NCBI RefSeq assembly: GCF_003628305.1
Contig: NZ_RBZM01000005.1
Location: forward strand, 62,001 to 126,000
DNA from: Cohnella endophytica
Lineage (GTDB): Bacteria; Bacillota; Bacilli; Paenibacillales; Paenibacillaceae
Direction: 5' to 3'
Length of the DNA: 64,000 nt
Notes under the pieces: model-generated
What the model was told of the DNA's origin: nothing
Database searches by the model: none
Seen by the model: only the letters and a program-made list of their open reading frames with translations
Part shown: positions 44,919 to 53,016 of the stretch, piece after piece
Numbering within the stretch: position 1 is the stretch's first letter
Layout of the letters: each line of letters starts with the position of its first letter
Translations under genes and position numbers: made by a program

Positions 44919-45890
44919 TTAAGGCACGAGGCTGCGAAGCACGGTCATCGAACCGTCCAGCGTGTATTGCCCCAAGTTGGCGGGGAGCAGGAAACAGTCG
45001 CCGGCTTGGGCATCGACCAGGCCGCTTGGCCAACCGATGCTCCCCGAGCCCTCGCAGACGATCAGGATGACGAAGCTTTCTTCGGAGGTGGACAACGTCC
45101 ACTGTCCTCGGACGACGCCTTTGTCCGTCTTGAAATAAGGCGACGAGGCAAGCGTCAGCCACTCGCCCGGCTTCGCGCCGTCCGTAGTCATGCGCGCGGC
45201 TCCGGAGCCTTCATAGGCGGTTACGTTCAGGGAATCTTCGATATGTAATTCGCGAGGCTTGCCGTCCAGTCCCGGGCGGTCGTAGTCGTACAGCCGGTAA
45301 GTCGTGTCCGAGTTCTGCTGGATTTCCGCGACGAGGACTCCGGCGCACAGAGCGTGCACGGTTCCTGCGGGGATGTAGAACGTATCTCCTGCTTTCACGG
45401 ATACTTCCTGCAGCGTATCCATGATGCGTCCTTCTTCGATCGCGCTCGCCATTTTCGCGCGATCGACTCCCGGCTTCAACCCGTAGATGATTTTGGCGTC
45501 CGGCTTGGCGTCGAGCACGTACCACATTTCCGTTTTGCCGAGTTCGCCTTTGGGCAGCTTGCCATAGTGATCGTTCGGATGCACTTGAATCGACAAGTCG
45601 TCGTTGCAATCAAGCAACTTGATCAAGAGAGGGAAACGTCCGGTTCCGGAACCGCCGCCCTTCGTACCGAACCATTCCGCGCCGACGGATTCGCGAATCT
45701 CGTCAAGTCCTTTGCCCGCGAACGCTCCGTTCGTAACGTGCGATACGCCGTTCGGGTGATCCGCGATCATCCATCCTTCGCCGATGGCTCCCGGAGGGAC
45801 GTCGAAGCCGAATTTCTCCAGCGCCCGTCCACCCCATACTCTTTCTTTGAATTCAGGTTTGAAATGTAACGGATAGGGTTGTGTGCTCAT
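44919..45890 (-). CDS. manA: Mannose-6-phosphate isomerase, class I
   Basis: A 323-residue zinc-dependent cupin isomerase that interconverts mannose 6-phosphate and fructose 6-phosphate. Family features: F-K-E-R-V-W-G-G near the N-terminus, the metal-site Q-V-H-P-N-D near residue 105, G-L-K-P-G near 135, and the second zinc-site segment G-D-T-F-Y-I-P-A-G-T-V-H-A-L near 175. Length matches the short Bacillus type (ManA/Pmi). The start complementary to 45888-45890 has GAGGAGG 11 nt upstream; a longer frame to 45995 overlaps the VOC gene and is rejected. One base separates it from the VOC gene stop. Confidence 0.95.
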   Translation of the reverse strand: MSTQPYPLHFKPEFKERVWGGRALEKFGFDVPPGAIGEGWMIADHPNGVSHVTNGAFAGKGLDEIRESVGAEWFGTKGGGSGTGRFPLLIKLLDCNDDLSIQVHPNDHYGKLPKGELGKTEMWYVLDAKPDAKIIYGLKPGVDRAKMASAIEEGRIMDTLQEVSVKAGDTFYIPAGTVHALCAGVLVAEIQQNSDTTYRLYDYDRPGLDGKPRELHIEDSLNVTAYEGSGAARMTTDGAKPGEWLTLASSPYFKTDKGVVRGQWTLSTSEESFVILIVCEGSGSIGWPSGLVDAQAGDCFLLPANLGQYTLDGSMTVLRSLVP

Positions 45891-45891
45891 C

Positions 45892-46293
45892 TTAGTTCGC
45901 GCCTCCTCGGGTCGTTTGGAAAAATTCGATGGACTCGCCGTCCGGACCGTTAAAGAAGAAGTAACGGCTACCGTTCGGCAGCGTGGTAATTTCATCGTCT
46001 ACGCCTGCGACGTCAAGCGTGCCAATACGGCGGTACTCTTCCTCGATATCGTCTACCGTAAAGGCGACGTGATGCACGCGGCCTTCGCGGGCGACTTCTC
46101 CCGTATATCCTTCGATCAGCTCGATCTCGGTCTCGGAAGAGGAAGCGAAGGAGAGGAACGCCAACCGGATCACGCCGTTCGTATGCGTTAACGTTTCCGT
46201 GTGCTTCAAACCGACGACTTTCTCGTAGAACGGAATGGATACTTCCAATGAAGTAACGACTATGCCAACATGCTCGATTTTACTCACGGCCAT
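45892..46293 (-). CDS. VOC-superfamily (glyoxalase-like) protein
   Basis: A 133-residue single-domain vicinal-oxygen-chelate protein with two beta-alpha-beta-beta-beta units. It begins I-E-H-V-G-I-V-V (metal His) and ends with I-E-F-F-Q (metal Glu); H-H-V-A-F-T-V-D-D-I supplies the second-half His. The pattern is that of methylmalonyl-CoA epimerase or lactoylglutathione-lyase relatives, but the substrate cannot be assigned. AGGAGG lies 9 nt before ATG. It sits between ytqB and manA in the minus-strand operon. Confidence 0.9.
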   Translation of the reverse strand: MAVSKIEHVGIVVTSLEVSIPFYEKVVGLKHTETLTHTNGVIRLAFLSFASSSETEIELIEGYTGEVAREGRVHHVAFTVDDIEEEYRRIGTLDVAGVDDEITTLPNGSRYFFFNGPDGESIEFFQTTRGGAN

Positions 46294-46306
46294 GAGCGAT
46301 AACCTC

Positions 46307-46885
46307 CTATTTTTTGTTCAAGGCGATTAGATAGGGAGAATAGAGCTTTTGCGGAAAGCGATAGACGACCGTTTGCGCGATGGCGGGAGATACCGCTTCA
46401 GCCCACGAAGATACGGCGTCCGCTTCCGTTTGACCGCCTTCGTGTCCGGGGTAAACGACTACGGTTACGATTCCTCCCGGGCGAAGCATGCGTAACGCGG
46501 ATTCCAAGGCGGCCAACGTACTGGCAGGGTGCGTAATGACGTCGGATTCGGCGCCGGGCAAGTATCCGAGATTAAACATGACGGCCGCGATCCGGCCATG
46601 CCGTTCGACCGGGATAGCTTCCGACATGTTTTCGTGTCCTTCGCGCACGAGCGCGACCGTCGCGAGTTCTTCCTGCATGGCTTCGGATTCAAGCCTGCGG
46701 CGAGTGCTCTCGAGCGCTTCGGCTTGAATGTCGAATGCGAACACGGTGCCCTTCGGGCCGACTGTTCGTGCCAGGAACAAAGTGTCGGATCCGTTGCCGG
46801 CCGTGGCGTCCACGGCAATATCCCCGGGTAGGGTACGTTCCTTCACCCAGCGCTGGGCTTGGCTCAAGACGGATAGGAATCCCAT
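46307..46885 (-). CDS. mnmM: SAM-dependent tRNA methyltransferase YtqB/MnmM
   Basis: A 192-residue class I methyltransferase. The SAM-binding motif is D-A-T-A-G-N-G-S-D-T near residue 26, followed by F-A-F-D-I-Q and, near 110, F-N-L-G-Y-L-P-G (N-L/P-P-Y-like motif IV). Bacillus YtqB was shown to be MnmM, which methylates 5-aminomethyl-2-thiouridine at the tRNA wobble position. It lies 1 bp after ytqA, the same order as in Bacillus subtilis, which supports the assignment. The ATG complementary to 46883-46885 has GAAGGG 9 nt upstream; a longer frame to 46942 overlaps ytqA. Confidence 0.9.
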   Translation of the reverse strand: MGFLSVLSQAQRWVKERTLPGDIAVDATAGNGSDTLFLARTVGPKGTVFAFDIQAEALESTRRRLESEAMQEELATVALVREGHENMSEAIPVERHGRIAAVMFNLGYLPGAESDVITHPASTLAALESALRMLRPGGIVTVVVYPGHEGGQTEADAVSSWAEAVSPAIAQTVVYRFPQKLYSPYLIALNKK

Positions 46886-46886
46886 C

Positions 46887-47849
46887 TTACACGCCCTTCC
46901 ATGCTTTACCCTGCCAGCTGTCGCGGCGAACCAATTCGGCATCGATAGCGTTGAGAACTTCCCATTTGCGCAAGCTCCACATCGGGCCGATCAGCAAATC
47001 CCTCGGCGCGTCGCCGGTGAGGCGGTGAACGATCATCTCCGGCGGGAGTAGCTCCAAGGAATCGACGACGAGGGACACGTATTCGTCTTGATCGAGGAAT
47101 CTGAGCAAGCCGTCTCGCCACTGGCGGACCATCGGGGTTTTGCGCATCAGGTGCAGAAGGTGGATTTTGATCCCTTGCACGTCCATGCCGGCGACGGCTT
47201 TCACGGTATCCAGCATCATCTCGCGGGTTTCCCCGGGAAGCCCGTGGATAATATGAGCGCAAACGCGAATGCCTCTCGCCCTTAAGCGTTGTACCGCCTC
47301 AACAAAACAATCGGTATCATGAGCCCGATTGATGAGTTCCGAGGTCGATTCGTGAATCGTTTGCAAGCCCATTTCTATCCATAAATACGTGCGCTCGTTC
47401 AATTCGGCCAAATAATCGATCACGTCGTCCGGCAAGCAATCGGGCCGGGTCGCGATCGACAAGCCGACCACTCCGGGTTGCTCGAGAATGACTTCATAAT
47501 ATTCACGAAGCGTTTCTACGGGGGCGTAAGTATTCGTATAGGCTTGGAAGTAACCGATATATTTCGCTTCGTGCCACTTTAAGTGCTGGCGGTCACGAAT
47601 CTGGTTGAACTGCGAGACGAGGTCGTTGCGCCGGCTGCCGGCGAAGTCTCCGGAGCCTCTCGTGCTGCAGAACGTGCAGCCGCCCGCCGCGATCGAACCG
47701 TCACGGTTCGGGCAAGTAAAGCCCGCGTCCAGCATGACCTTGAATATTTTCTCGCCGAATTGCTCCCGCATCTCGAAGTTCCACGTATGAAATCTTTTGT
47801 CCGCCCATAACCGAGCCTTTTCGTTCGATAGATCTATCGTTGCCATCAT
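46887..47849 (-). CDS. ytqA: Radical SAM protein YtqA (TIGR01212 family)
   Basis: A 320-residue radical SAM enzyme with cluster cysteines Cys46, Cys58 and Cys61 (C-P-N-R-D-G...C-T-F-C, the wide C-x11-C-x2-C spacing of the YhcC/YtqA family). Other segments: G-Y-F-Q-A-Y-T-N-T-Y, S-I-A-T-R-P-D-C-L, E-M-G-L-Q-T-I-H and H-I-I-H-G-L-P-G-E. In Bacillus it is paired with YtqB and, to my knowledge, proposed to act just before it in tRNA U34 modification (MnmL role). Start at 47849 or 47846 (two adjacent ATG); AAAGGACGG is upstream. First gene of the minus-strand operon. Confidence 0.92.
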   Translation of the reverse strand: MMATIDLSNEKARLWADKRFHTWNFEMREQFGEKIFKVMLDAGFTCPNRDGSIAAGGCTFCSTRGSGDFAGSRRNDLVSQFNQIRDRQHLKWHEAKYIGYFQAYTNTYAPVETLREYYEVILEQPGVVGLSIATRPDCLPDDVIDYLAELNERTYLWIEMGLQTIHESTSELINRAHDTDCFVEAVQRLRARGIRVCAHIIHGLPGETREMMLDTVKAVAGMDVQGIKIHLLHLMRKTPMVRQWRDGLLRFLDQDEYVSLVVDSLELLPPEMIVHRLTGDAPRDLLIGPMWSLRKWEVLNAIDAELVRRDSWQGKAWKGV

Positions 47850-48157
47850 TGCATCCGTCCTTTACTTAAGTCGGTATAATTGTAGCGAAAATAAAGCCAA
47901 AATGCGAGGGTTGTCGTTCCCATCCCGGCAAGCGATCGATTACCGAGCTATCGATACGAAATCAACATCGATAAACGGGCGATTACGATACCCTTTTTAC
48001 TTGCAACACCTGACATGGTATGTTATATTGAAAGTGCGCCAAATCAACAAATAAATCTAACATCACTCGATTACGTCGCAGACCAATTCATACCATTTCC
48101 ATATTTCGGGCAGGCTAGGTGCAACCATTAAATTAACCGATTGGAGAGGTGATTGTA
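47850..48157. other. Divergent intergenic region with a plus-strand promoter
   Basis: A gene-free stretch of about 300 bp between ytqA (minus) and a small plus-strand gene. It holds TTGCAA (48001-48006), 17 nt, TATATT (48024-48029), a plausible promoter with a roughly 125-nt leader. I see no riboswitch consensus in the leader. Confidence 0.5.
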
Positions 48158-48343
48158 ATGAATTCAACCGTACGCATTCCTCAAGGGGACGATACGATTA
48201 AGATTGAATTAACGATGAAGGAAGCGATGGCGTTGGCAGGCATCAAGTTCCACAACAACCACGACATCGAGGTTTCCGCGAAGAAGAAGCTGAATCATCT
48301 TATCTCGGATCATTATATTGAAGAGAGCAAACCGGTCAACTGA
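48158..48343 (+). CDS. Small conserved-looking hypothetical protein (61 aa)
   Basis: A 61-residue acidic/basic mixed protein with no signal peptide or membrane helix. It starts M-N-S-T-V-R-I-P-Q-G-D-D-T-I-K-I-E-L and then a helical segment M-K-E-A-M-A-L-A-G-I-K-F; the body ends with K-K-K-L-N-H-L-I-S. GGAGAGGTG lies 7 nt before ATG 48158 and a strong terminator follows, which support a real gene. I do not recognise the family. Confidence 0.75.
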   Translation: MNSTVRIPQGDDTIKIELTMKEAMALAGIKFHNNHDIEVSAKKKLNHLISDHYIEESKPVN

Positions 48344-48370
48344 GCCGTTAGGCGTTAGCATAGGAAAGTG

Positions 48371-48406
48371 AAGGCAGGATTCCCGAGGGCGGGAATCCTG
48401 CCTTTT
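48371..48406 (+). terminator. Terminator of the 61-aa gene
   Basis: Perfect 15-bp stem (AAGGCAGGATTCCCG 48371-48385, AGGG loop, complement 48390-48404) with a T-run. Confidence 0.92.
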
Positions 48407-48444
48407 TAGCGACTTAAGTGGAGTAAGTTGCGCACAGGTATATT

Positions 48445-48506
48445 ATAAACGCGCGTTTACACAAGAAGGATTCCTGTGTATGATAAGCTTGTAAACGCGC
48501 GTTCAC
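48445..48506 (+). promoter_or_regulatory. Promoter bracketed by two LacI-type operators (autoregulation)
   Basis: ATAAACGCGCGTTTAC (48445-48460) and GTAAACGCGCGTTCAC (48491-48506) are near-perfect CG-centred palindromes. TTTACA (48456-48461), 17 nt, TATGAT (48479-48484) forms the promoter between them: the first site overlaps the -35 box, and the second starts 6 nt after the -10. Confidence 0.82.
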
Positions 48507-48525
48507 GAAAGAGGTCTAACCGTAA

Positions 48526-49566
48526 TTGAAGAAAAAGGATATAAAGAGCGAGGAAATCGCCCGGTTGGCGGGTGTGTCCAGGAGCACGGTCAGCAGAGTC
48601 GTCAACAACTATGCCAACGTCCCCGAACAAACCCGCGACAAAGTCATGGAAGTCATTCGGCAATATAACTATTATCCGAATGTCTCCGCCCAAGTATTGG
48701 CTGGTAAACGAGCACGGACGATCGGCTTGTTCCTCATCGGACCGGGAAAAGTCTCAGGAGATATTCTGACCAATATGCTCATCGTGAGCGTCATCGAGAA
48801 TGCCTCGGCATGCGGCTATTACGTGCTGACTAACCTTATTCGCGACGCGCACGACGAAGAGACGGTCAGGAGCGTACGTGAGATTTTTTTCCAACGGAGA
48901 ATCGACGGGGGCATATTCATAGGTGCGTCGGATCGAGAGCCTATTATCGAAGATCTGATCTCGGAGGGCTTTATTGTCGGAGTCGTCGACCAAGAGCCGC
49001 CGGGACTTCCGGAGTCCAACCGGTTGGTCGCCAATTTCGATAACGATTCGGGGATGCGACAAGCGGTCGATTATTTGGCGGAATTGGGACATACGGATAT
49101 CGGCGTCATTAACGGCGATCGAAATCGCTTGTCCGGCCAAACCAAATTCGAGGGATATCAGGCGGCGATGGCGTCTCGCGGACTGTCCGTCAATCCGTCG
49201 TGGGTACTGGCGGGGAGCTTTCACGAAAACGGCGGCTATGATGCGGCGACCGTCTTGCTTGAACGTAAGGGCGATCTGCCTACGGCCATCATCGCGGCCA
49301 ACGATAGCGTCGCGTTCGGCGCGATTCGGGCATTCAAAGAGCACGGAGTGCGCGTACCGGAAGACATTTCCGTTATCGGCTTCGACGATCATGCGCTTAG
49401 CGAGAGGCATCATCCTGCGCTAACGACGATCCGGGTGAATTTCGGAGATATGCTTGAGCAGTTGACTTCGAATTTGATCGCCCGAATCGAAGGCTCCACG
49501 GCAGAGTTCAAGGAAATAAAGCTGGACTGCCAACTTATCGTGAGGAATTCTTGTCGTAAGATTTAA
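48526..49566 (+). CDS. LacI-family transcriptional regulator (VOC-SDR operon)
   Basis: A 346-residue LacI/GalR-type protein. The HTH is at about residues 7-30 (S-E-E-I-A-R-L-A-G-V-S-R-S-T-V-S-R-V-V-N-N-Y-A), followed by Y-Y-P-N-V-S-A-Q-V-L-A-G and an effector domain ending V-I-G-F-D-D-H-A-L-S-E-R-H-H-P-A-L-T-T-I. TTG 48526 is the start, about 12 nt after an AGAGG site. It is less similar to the two LacI proteins of the carbohydrate locus than they are to each other. Two near-identical palindromes flank its promoter, strongly implying self-repression. Downstream VOC and SDR genes follow after 36 and 18 bp. Confidence 0.92.
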   Translation: MKKKDIKSEEIARLAGVSRSTVSRVVNNYANVPEQTRDKVMEVIRQYNYYPNVSAQVLAGKRARTIGLFLIGPGKVSGDILTNMLIVSVIENASACGYYVLTNLIRDAHDEETVRSVREIFFQRRIDGGIFIGASDREPIIEDLISEGFIVGVVDQEPPGLPESNRLVANFDNDSGMRQAVDYLAELGHTDIGVINGDRNRLSGQTKFEGYQAAMASRGLSVNPSWVLAGSFHENGGYDAATVLLERKGDLPTAIIAANDSVAFGAIRAFKEHGVRVPEDISVIGFDDHALSERHHPALTTIRVNFGDMLEQLTSNLIARIEGSTAEFKEIKLDCQLIVRNSCRKI

Positions 49567-49602
49567 CCGGATGCCCCAATAAAATCAAAGGTGGTAATGA
49601 CA

Positions 49603-50058
49603 ATGTCAGGACTTCTCGGCAATCACTTCATTACGCAAATCGGAATTCTCGTTAACGATATCGAGAAAACAAGCAAAGCGTACTCGGAATTTTTCGGAGT
49701 TCCTCAGCCTGAAGCCTTTCTAACGGATACGTTGGACAAAGCCCAGACCGAATATAACGGCGAGCCGAGCGTAGCGCGCGCGAAACTGGCTTTCTTCGAT
49801 ATGGGCTCGCTGCAGTTGGAGCTCATCGAGCCGGACGAGCACCCTAGCACTTGGAGAAATTACCTGAACGAGCACGGAGAAGGCCCGCACCATATCGCTT
49901 TCGTTATCGAAGGCATGAAGGAGAAAATAGAACTGCTTGACCGCAAAGGCTTCTCCCTTCAACAGAAAGGGGAATACGAGGGCGGCAGATACGCGTATAT
50001 CGATACTTTCAAAGACCTGAAGGTGTTGGTCGAACTGCTCGAGAACGATAAGAAGTAA
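49603..50058 (+). CDS. VOC-superfamily protein (methylmalonyl-CoA epimerase-like)
   Basis: A 151-residue protein. Its two-repeat VOC fold starts F-I-T-Q-I-G-I-L-V-N-D-I-E-K-T and contains L-E-L-I-E-P, G-P-H-H-I-A-F-V-I-E-G-M (metal His) and L-V-E-L-L-E (metal Glu). It resembles epimerase/glyoxalase relatives used in sugar-derived or lactone metabolism; no substrate is evident. AAAGGTGG lies 8 nt before ATG 49603; an ATG two codons earlier is too close. Middle gene of the LacI-VOC-SDR operon. Confidence 0.9.
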   Translation: MSGLLGNHFITQIGILVNDIEKTSKAYSEFFGVPQPEAFLTDTLDKAQTEYNGEPSVARAKLAFFDMGSLQLELIEPDEHPSTWRNYLNEHGEGPHHIAFVIEGMKEKIELLDRKGFSLQQKGEYEGGRYAYIDTFKDLKVLVELLENDKK

Positions 50059-50076
50059 GCTAGAGGAGGAGATCGC

Positions 50077-50775
50077 ATGAATGTGTTGATAACGGGCGCC
50101 AATCGGGGATTGGGCTATGAAATCGCCGCGGAAGCGCTAGAAAGAGGGCATTCCGTCATCGCCGGCGTACGCAACCCGGATGAAGATCATTCAGGATTGA
50201 AGCTATTGGGAGACAAGCATGGCGAACGACTTACGTTGACTCGCCTCGACGTGACGGACGAGAAAGGCATTGCCGAACTCGCTGCGAGTTTGCAACATGA
50301 AGGCAGAACGCTCGGAGCCATCGTGAACAACGCCGCGATTCTCACAGCCCGGAATACGCCGATCGAGCTTCTGGATATGGATGAAGTGGCGAAGACGTTC
50401 GAGATTAATTTGTACGGCCCTATGAGAGTCGTCAAACATTTCCTGCCTTTACTAACCGAAACGCAAGCTGCCATCATCAATATTTCCTCCGAAGCGGGAA
50501 GCATCTCGAACGCCTATCCGGGAGATTATCCTTACGCAATCTCGAAGACGGCTTTGAATATGTTCTCCGAGCAACTACATGTTTATTTGAAGGAACGCGA
50601 TATTCAAGTGCTCGGCGTACATCCCGGCTGGATGAGAACGGATATGGGTGGAAGCAATGCGCCGACCGATCCGCGTTTGCCCGCTCGAGGAATTCTCGAT
50701 CTGATCGAACGCCATACGGTCCCGGGTGCCCGGTTCCGCTTCGTCGATTACACCGGGAAAGAAATGCCGATCTGA
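50077..50775 (+). CDS. Short-chain dehydrogenase/reductase
   Basis: A 232-residue NAD(P)-dependent oxidoreductase of classical SDR type. The cofactor motif T-G-A-N-R-G-L-G is at 6-13, N-N-A-A is near 88, and catalytic Tyr153/Lys157 lie in Y-A-I-S-K, with I-N-I-S-S-E supplying the catalytic Ser. The later H-P-G-W-M-R-T-D-M-G-G is family-typical (C-factor-like group). AGAGGAGG lies 8 nt before ATG. It ends the LacI-VOC-SDR operon, so both enzymes probably act on the compound sensed by the repressor; its identity is unknown. Confidence 0.92.
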   Translation: MNVLITGANRGLGYEIAAEALERGHSVIAGVRNPDEDHSGLKLLGDKHGERLTLTRLDVTDEKGIAELAASLQHEGRTLGAIVNNAAILTARNTPIELLDMDEVAKTFEINLYGPMRVVKHFLPLLTETQAAIINISSEAGSISNAYPGDYPYAISKTALNMFSEQLHVYLKERDIQVLGVHPGWMRTDMGGSNAPTDPRLPARGILDLIERHTVPGARFRFVDYTGKEMPI

Positions 50776-50804
50776 CCGATATGGAAGAGTACATACGATA
50801 ATTG

Positions 50805-50836
50805 GGGTTGCCGCAACTAGCGGCAGCCCTTTTTTT
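50805..50836 (+). terminator. Terminator of the LacI-VOC-SDR operon
   Basis: GGGTTGCCGC (50805-50814) pairs with GCGGCAGCCC (50820-50829), with one G-T wobble, then seven T. Confidence 0.9.
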
Positions 50837-50855
50837 ATTTTCGACAAGATTGCTG

Positions 50856-50900
50856 TAGACAAAGAATGTTTTGGTTATATAGTTAATTACATGAGTAACT
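50856..50900 (+). promoter_or_regulatory. Promoter with overlapping dyad before the GntR-ABC operon
   Basis: TAGACA (50856-50861), 16 nt, TATAGT (50878-50883). The dyad TAGTTA-N9-TAACTA (50880-50900) overlaps the -10 box and start site, consistent with an operator for the GntR protein encoded just downstream. Confidence 0.6.
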
Positions 50901-50925
50901 AACCGACTAACGTGGTGGTGAGGAA

Positions 50926-51297
50926 ATGACATTATCGATGGACGAAAGCCGCCCCCTCTTCGTGCAAATCGCGGAACGCATCGAGAACGACATCATTGAA
51001 GGAAATCTTCCCGAAGAGTCGCAGGTTCCATCGACGAACCAGTTCGCGGCATTTTACCAGATCAACCCGGCAACCGTATTAAAGGGAGTCAATCTACTCG
51101 TCGATCAAGAAATTTTGTATAAGAAAAGAGGGATCGGAATGTTCGTGGCAACGGGTGTCAGAACGAAAATCATGGAGAAACGCAAGGAACAATTTTACGA
51201 GCAATACGTCGTCTCCATGGTCAAGGAAGCGGGTAAGCTTGGCATATCGGCCGAACAATTAACCGAAATGATTCGGAGAGGGGATAAAGAACAATGA
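50926..51297 (+). CDS. GntR-family regulator of the YtrA type
   Basis: A 123-residue repressor with an N-terminal winged HTH (P-L-F-V-Q-I-A-E-R-I-E-N-D-I-I-E-G to about 75; V-P-S-T-N-Q-F-A-A-F-Y-Q-I-N-P-A-T-V-L-K-G) and a short helical tail instead of a large effector domain, as in YtrA. In Bacillus, YtrA represses an ABC operon induced by lipid-II-binding antibiotics. Its stop overlaps the ATPase start (ATGA). The GTGGTGAGG before ATG serves as the ribosome site. Confidence 0.92.
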   Translation: MTLSMDESRPLFVQIAERIENDIIEGNLPEESQVPSTNQFAAFYQINPATVLKGVNLLVDQEILYKKRGIGMFVATGVRTKIMEKRKEQFYEQYVVSMVKEAGKLGISAEQLTEMIRRGDKEQ

Positions 51298-52190
51298 GCA
51301 CGGTCGTCGAACTCCAAGGGTTAACGAAGGCTTACGGCAAAGTCAATGCGGTCGACAACGTCAGCTTTAAGCTCGAGGAAAATAAAATTTACGGGTTGCT
51401 AGGACGGAACGGAGCAGGCAAGACGACGATTATGCACATGATCACGGCGCAATTGTTCGCCACTAGCGGAGAACTGAAAGTATTCGGCGAAGCTCCCTAT
51501 GAGAACGCGCGTGTATTGAACCGAATCTGTTTCGTTAAGGAGAGCCAGAAATATCCGGATAATTATCGCGTTATCGATGTCATGAGCATTGCTTCCTCCT
51601 TATTCCCGAACTGGGATCAAGATTTCGCCGACTCTCTAGTCTTGGAGTTCCAGCTCCCGTTGAAACGCAGAGTCAAGAAATTATCAAGAGGAATGTTATC
51701 CGCTGTCGGGATTATCGTCGGCTTAGCCAGCCGTGCCCCGCTTACGATATTCGACGAGCCATATTTAGGGCTGGATGCCGTGGCAAGAAGCTTATTTTAC
51801 AACAGACTACTCGAAGATTATGCTTTGCACCCTCGCACGATCGTGTTATCCACCCACCTTATTGATGAGGTCAGCCAAATGTTAGAACACGTTCTGGTCA
51901 TAGATAAAGGCAAGATCATTATTGACGAGGAAGCGGATGCCCTTCGCGGTAGGGCGTCAACAATTATCGGAACCGCTTCGAAAGTGGATACTTTCACAGC
52001 GGGTAAGGACGTAATTAACCGGGAACCGTTCGGGGGGTTAGCCTCGGTTACCCTGTTAGGGGAGCTTTCGGCCCAAGAACATCGGCAAGCCGCGGAAATC
52101 GGGTTAGAGATCGCGCCGGTATCTTTGCAGCAAATGATCGTCCATCTCACGAATGGCAAATGGGACAGAAAGGCGGAGATATCGCTATGA
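51294..52190 (+). CDS. ABC transporter ATP-binding protein (YtrB-like)
   Basis: A 298-residue ATPase. Walker A G-R-N-G-A-G-K-T is at 37-44, the signature is degenerate (L-S-R-G-M where L-S-G-G-Q is usual, near 137), Walker B is T-I-F-D-E-P-Y-L-G-L-D, and the H-loop is S-T-H-L-I-D-E-V. Degenerate signatures are common in the YtrB/export-type subfamily. It lies in a three-gene coupled set (ATGA overlaps on both sides) with the GntR repressor and the membrane protein. Probable role: efflux or envelope-stress response, not import; the substrate is unknown. Confidence 0.92.
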   Translation: MSTVVELQGLTKAYGKVNAVDNVSFKLEENKIYGLLGRNGAGKTTIMHMITAQLFATSGELKVFGEAPYENARVLNRICFVKESQKYPDNYRVIDVMSIASSLFPNWDQDFADSLVLEFQLPLKRRVKKLSRGMLSAVGIIVGLASRAPLTIFDEPYLGLDAVARSLFYNRLLEDYALHPRTIVLSTHLIDEVSQMLEHVLVIDKGKIIIDEEADALRGRASTIIGTASKVDTFTAGKDVINREPFGGLASVTLLGELSAQEHRQAAEIGLEIAPVSLQQMIVHLTNGKWDRKAEISL

Positions 52191-52870
52191 ATCGATTGCC
52201 GGGAATTATGAAAATTCATCTGCAAGATAAATGGGGGTGGATCATTCTCCCTTGGGTAATCTTAATGATTAGCTTTAGCGTGAATCTTATTATCGGGAGT
52301 ACGTCGGGGGTGGAGATTTACACGGGAGGTCTGGCCTCTATTCATATTTATATGTTAGTTGCGGGAATCGCCAGCGTGGCGCAAACCTTCCCGTTCGCGA
52401 TTAGTTATAGCGTGAGGAGAAAGGATTATTTCCTGGGTACTCTCGCAACGATAGCGATAATAAGCGTCGGCTCCGCGATTATCCTGTGGGCATTGGGTTA
52501 TATCGAAAGCGAATTGACCGGTGGGTGGGGAATGAAACTGCATTTCTTTAACTTGCCTTATGTTAGCGATAGCAACGGAATCGGGCAGATCTGGATACAA
52601 GCGGCTACGATGCTCCATTTGTTCTTTCTAGGTTTTGCAATCTCTAGCATTCATCGAAGATTCGGCAAGACGGGGCTGTATACGTTCTTTTTAGCGATCT
52701 TCATTATTATGACAGTTAGTCTTTTTCTTCTGAGCTTCTACGATCGTTGGACTGTCATAGGAGATTGGTTAGGAGACGTGACCGCGATAGAAGCGGCATC
52801 GGGATTGTCACTTCTTACAATGATCTATTTGTTGTTTTCTTATTCGATGCTTCGCCGATCAACGCTTTGA
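52187..52870 (+). CDS. Membrane permease-like partner of the ABC ATPase
   Basis: A 227-residue membrane protein with about six helices (for example W-I-I-L-P-W-V-I-L-M-I-S-F near 20, and A-I-S-Y-S-V-R-R-K-D-Y-F-L-G marking a loop near 73). The Y-S-V-R-R-K-D-Y-F motif is seen in ABC-2-type permeases partnered with YtrB-like ATPases. ATG 52187 overlaps the ATPase stop by 4 bp. A terminator follows. Confidence 0.85.
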   Translation: MNRLPGIMKIHLQDKWGWIILPWVILMISFSVNLIIGSTSGVEIYTGGLASIHIYMLVAGIASVAQTFPFAISYSVRRKDYFLGTLATIAIISVGSAIILWALGYIESELTGGWGMKLHFFNLPYVSDSNGIGQIWIQAATMLHLFFLGFAISSIHRRFGKTGLYTFFLAIFIIMTVSLFLLSFYDRWTVIGDWLGDVTAIEAASGLSLLTMIYLLFSYSMLRRSTL

Positions 52871-52895
52871 TTGGAATAAAACCATGTAATCTTTC

Positions 52896-52923
52896 CGCTC
52901 GGGTGTTTACCCGGGCGTTTTTT
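52896..52923 (+). terminator. Terminator of the GntR-ABC operon
   Basis: CGCTCGGGT (52896-52904) pairs with ACCCGGGCG (52909-52917), one wobble-type mismatch, then TTTTTT. Confidence 0.85.
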
Positions 52924-53016
52924 AATTCCGGCGCTAGTTTGTGATATCATTCAAGGAAATAGATGCAATGGTGTCGAACAGTTATGTACATATGTCGTTA
53001 GAGGAGCGTAATACGG

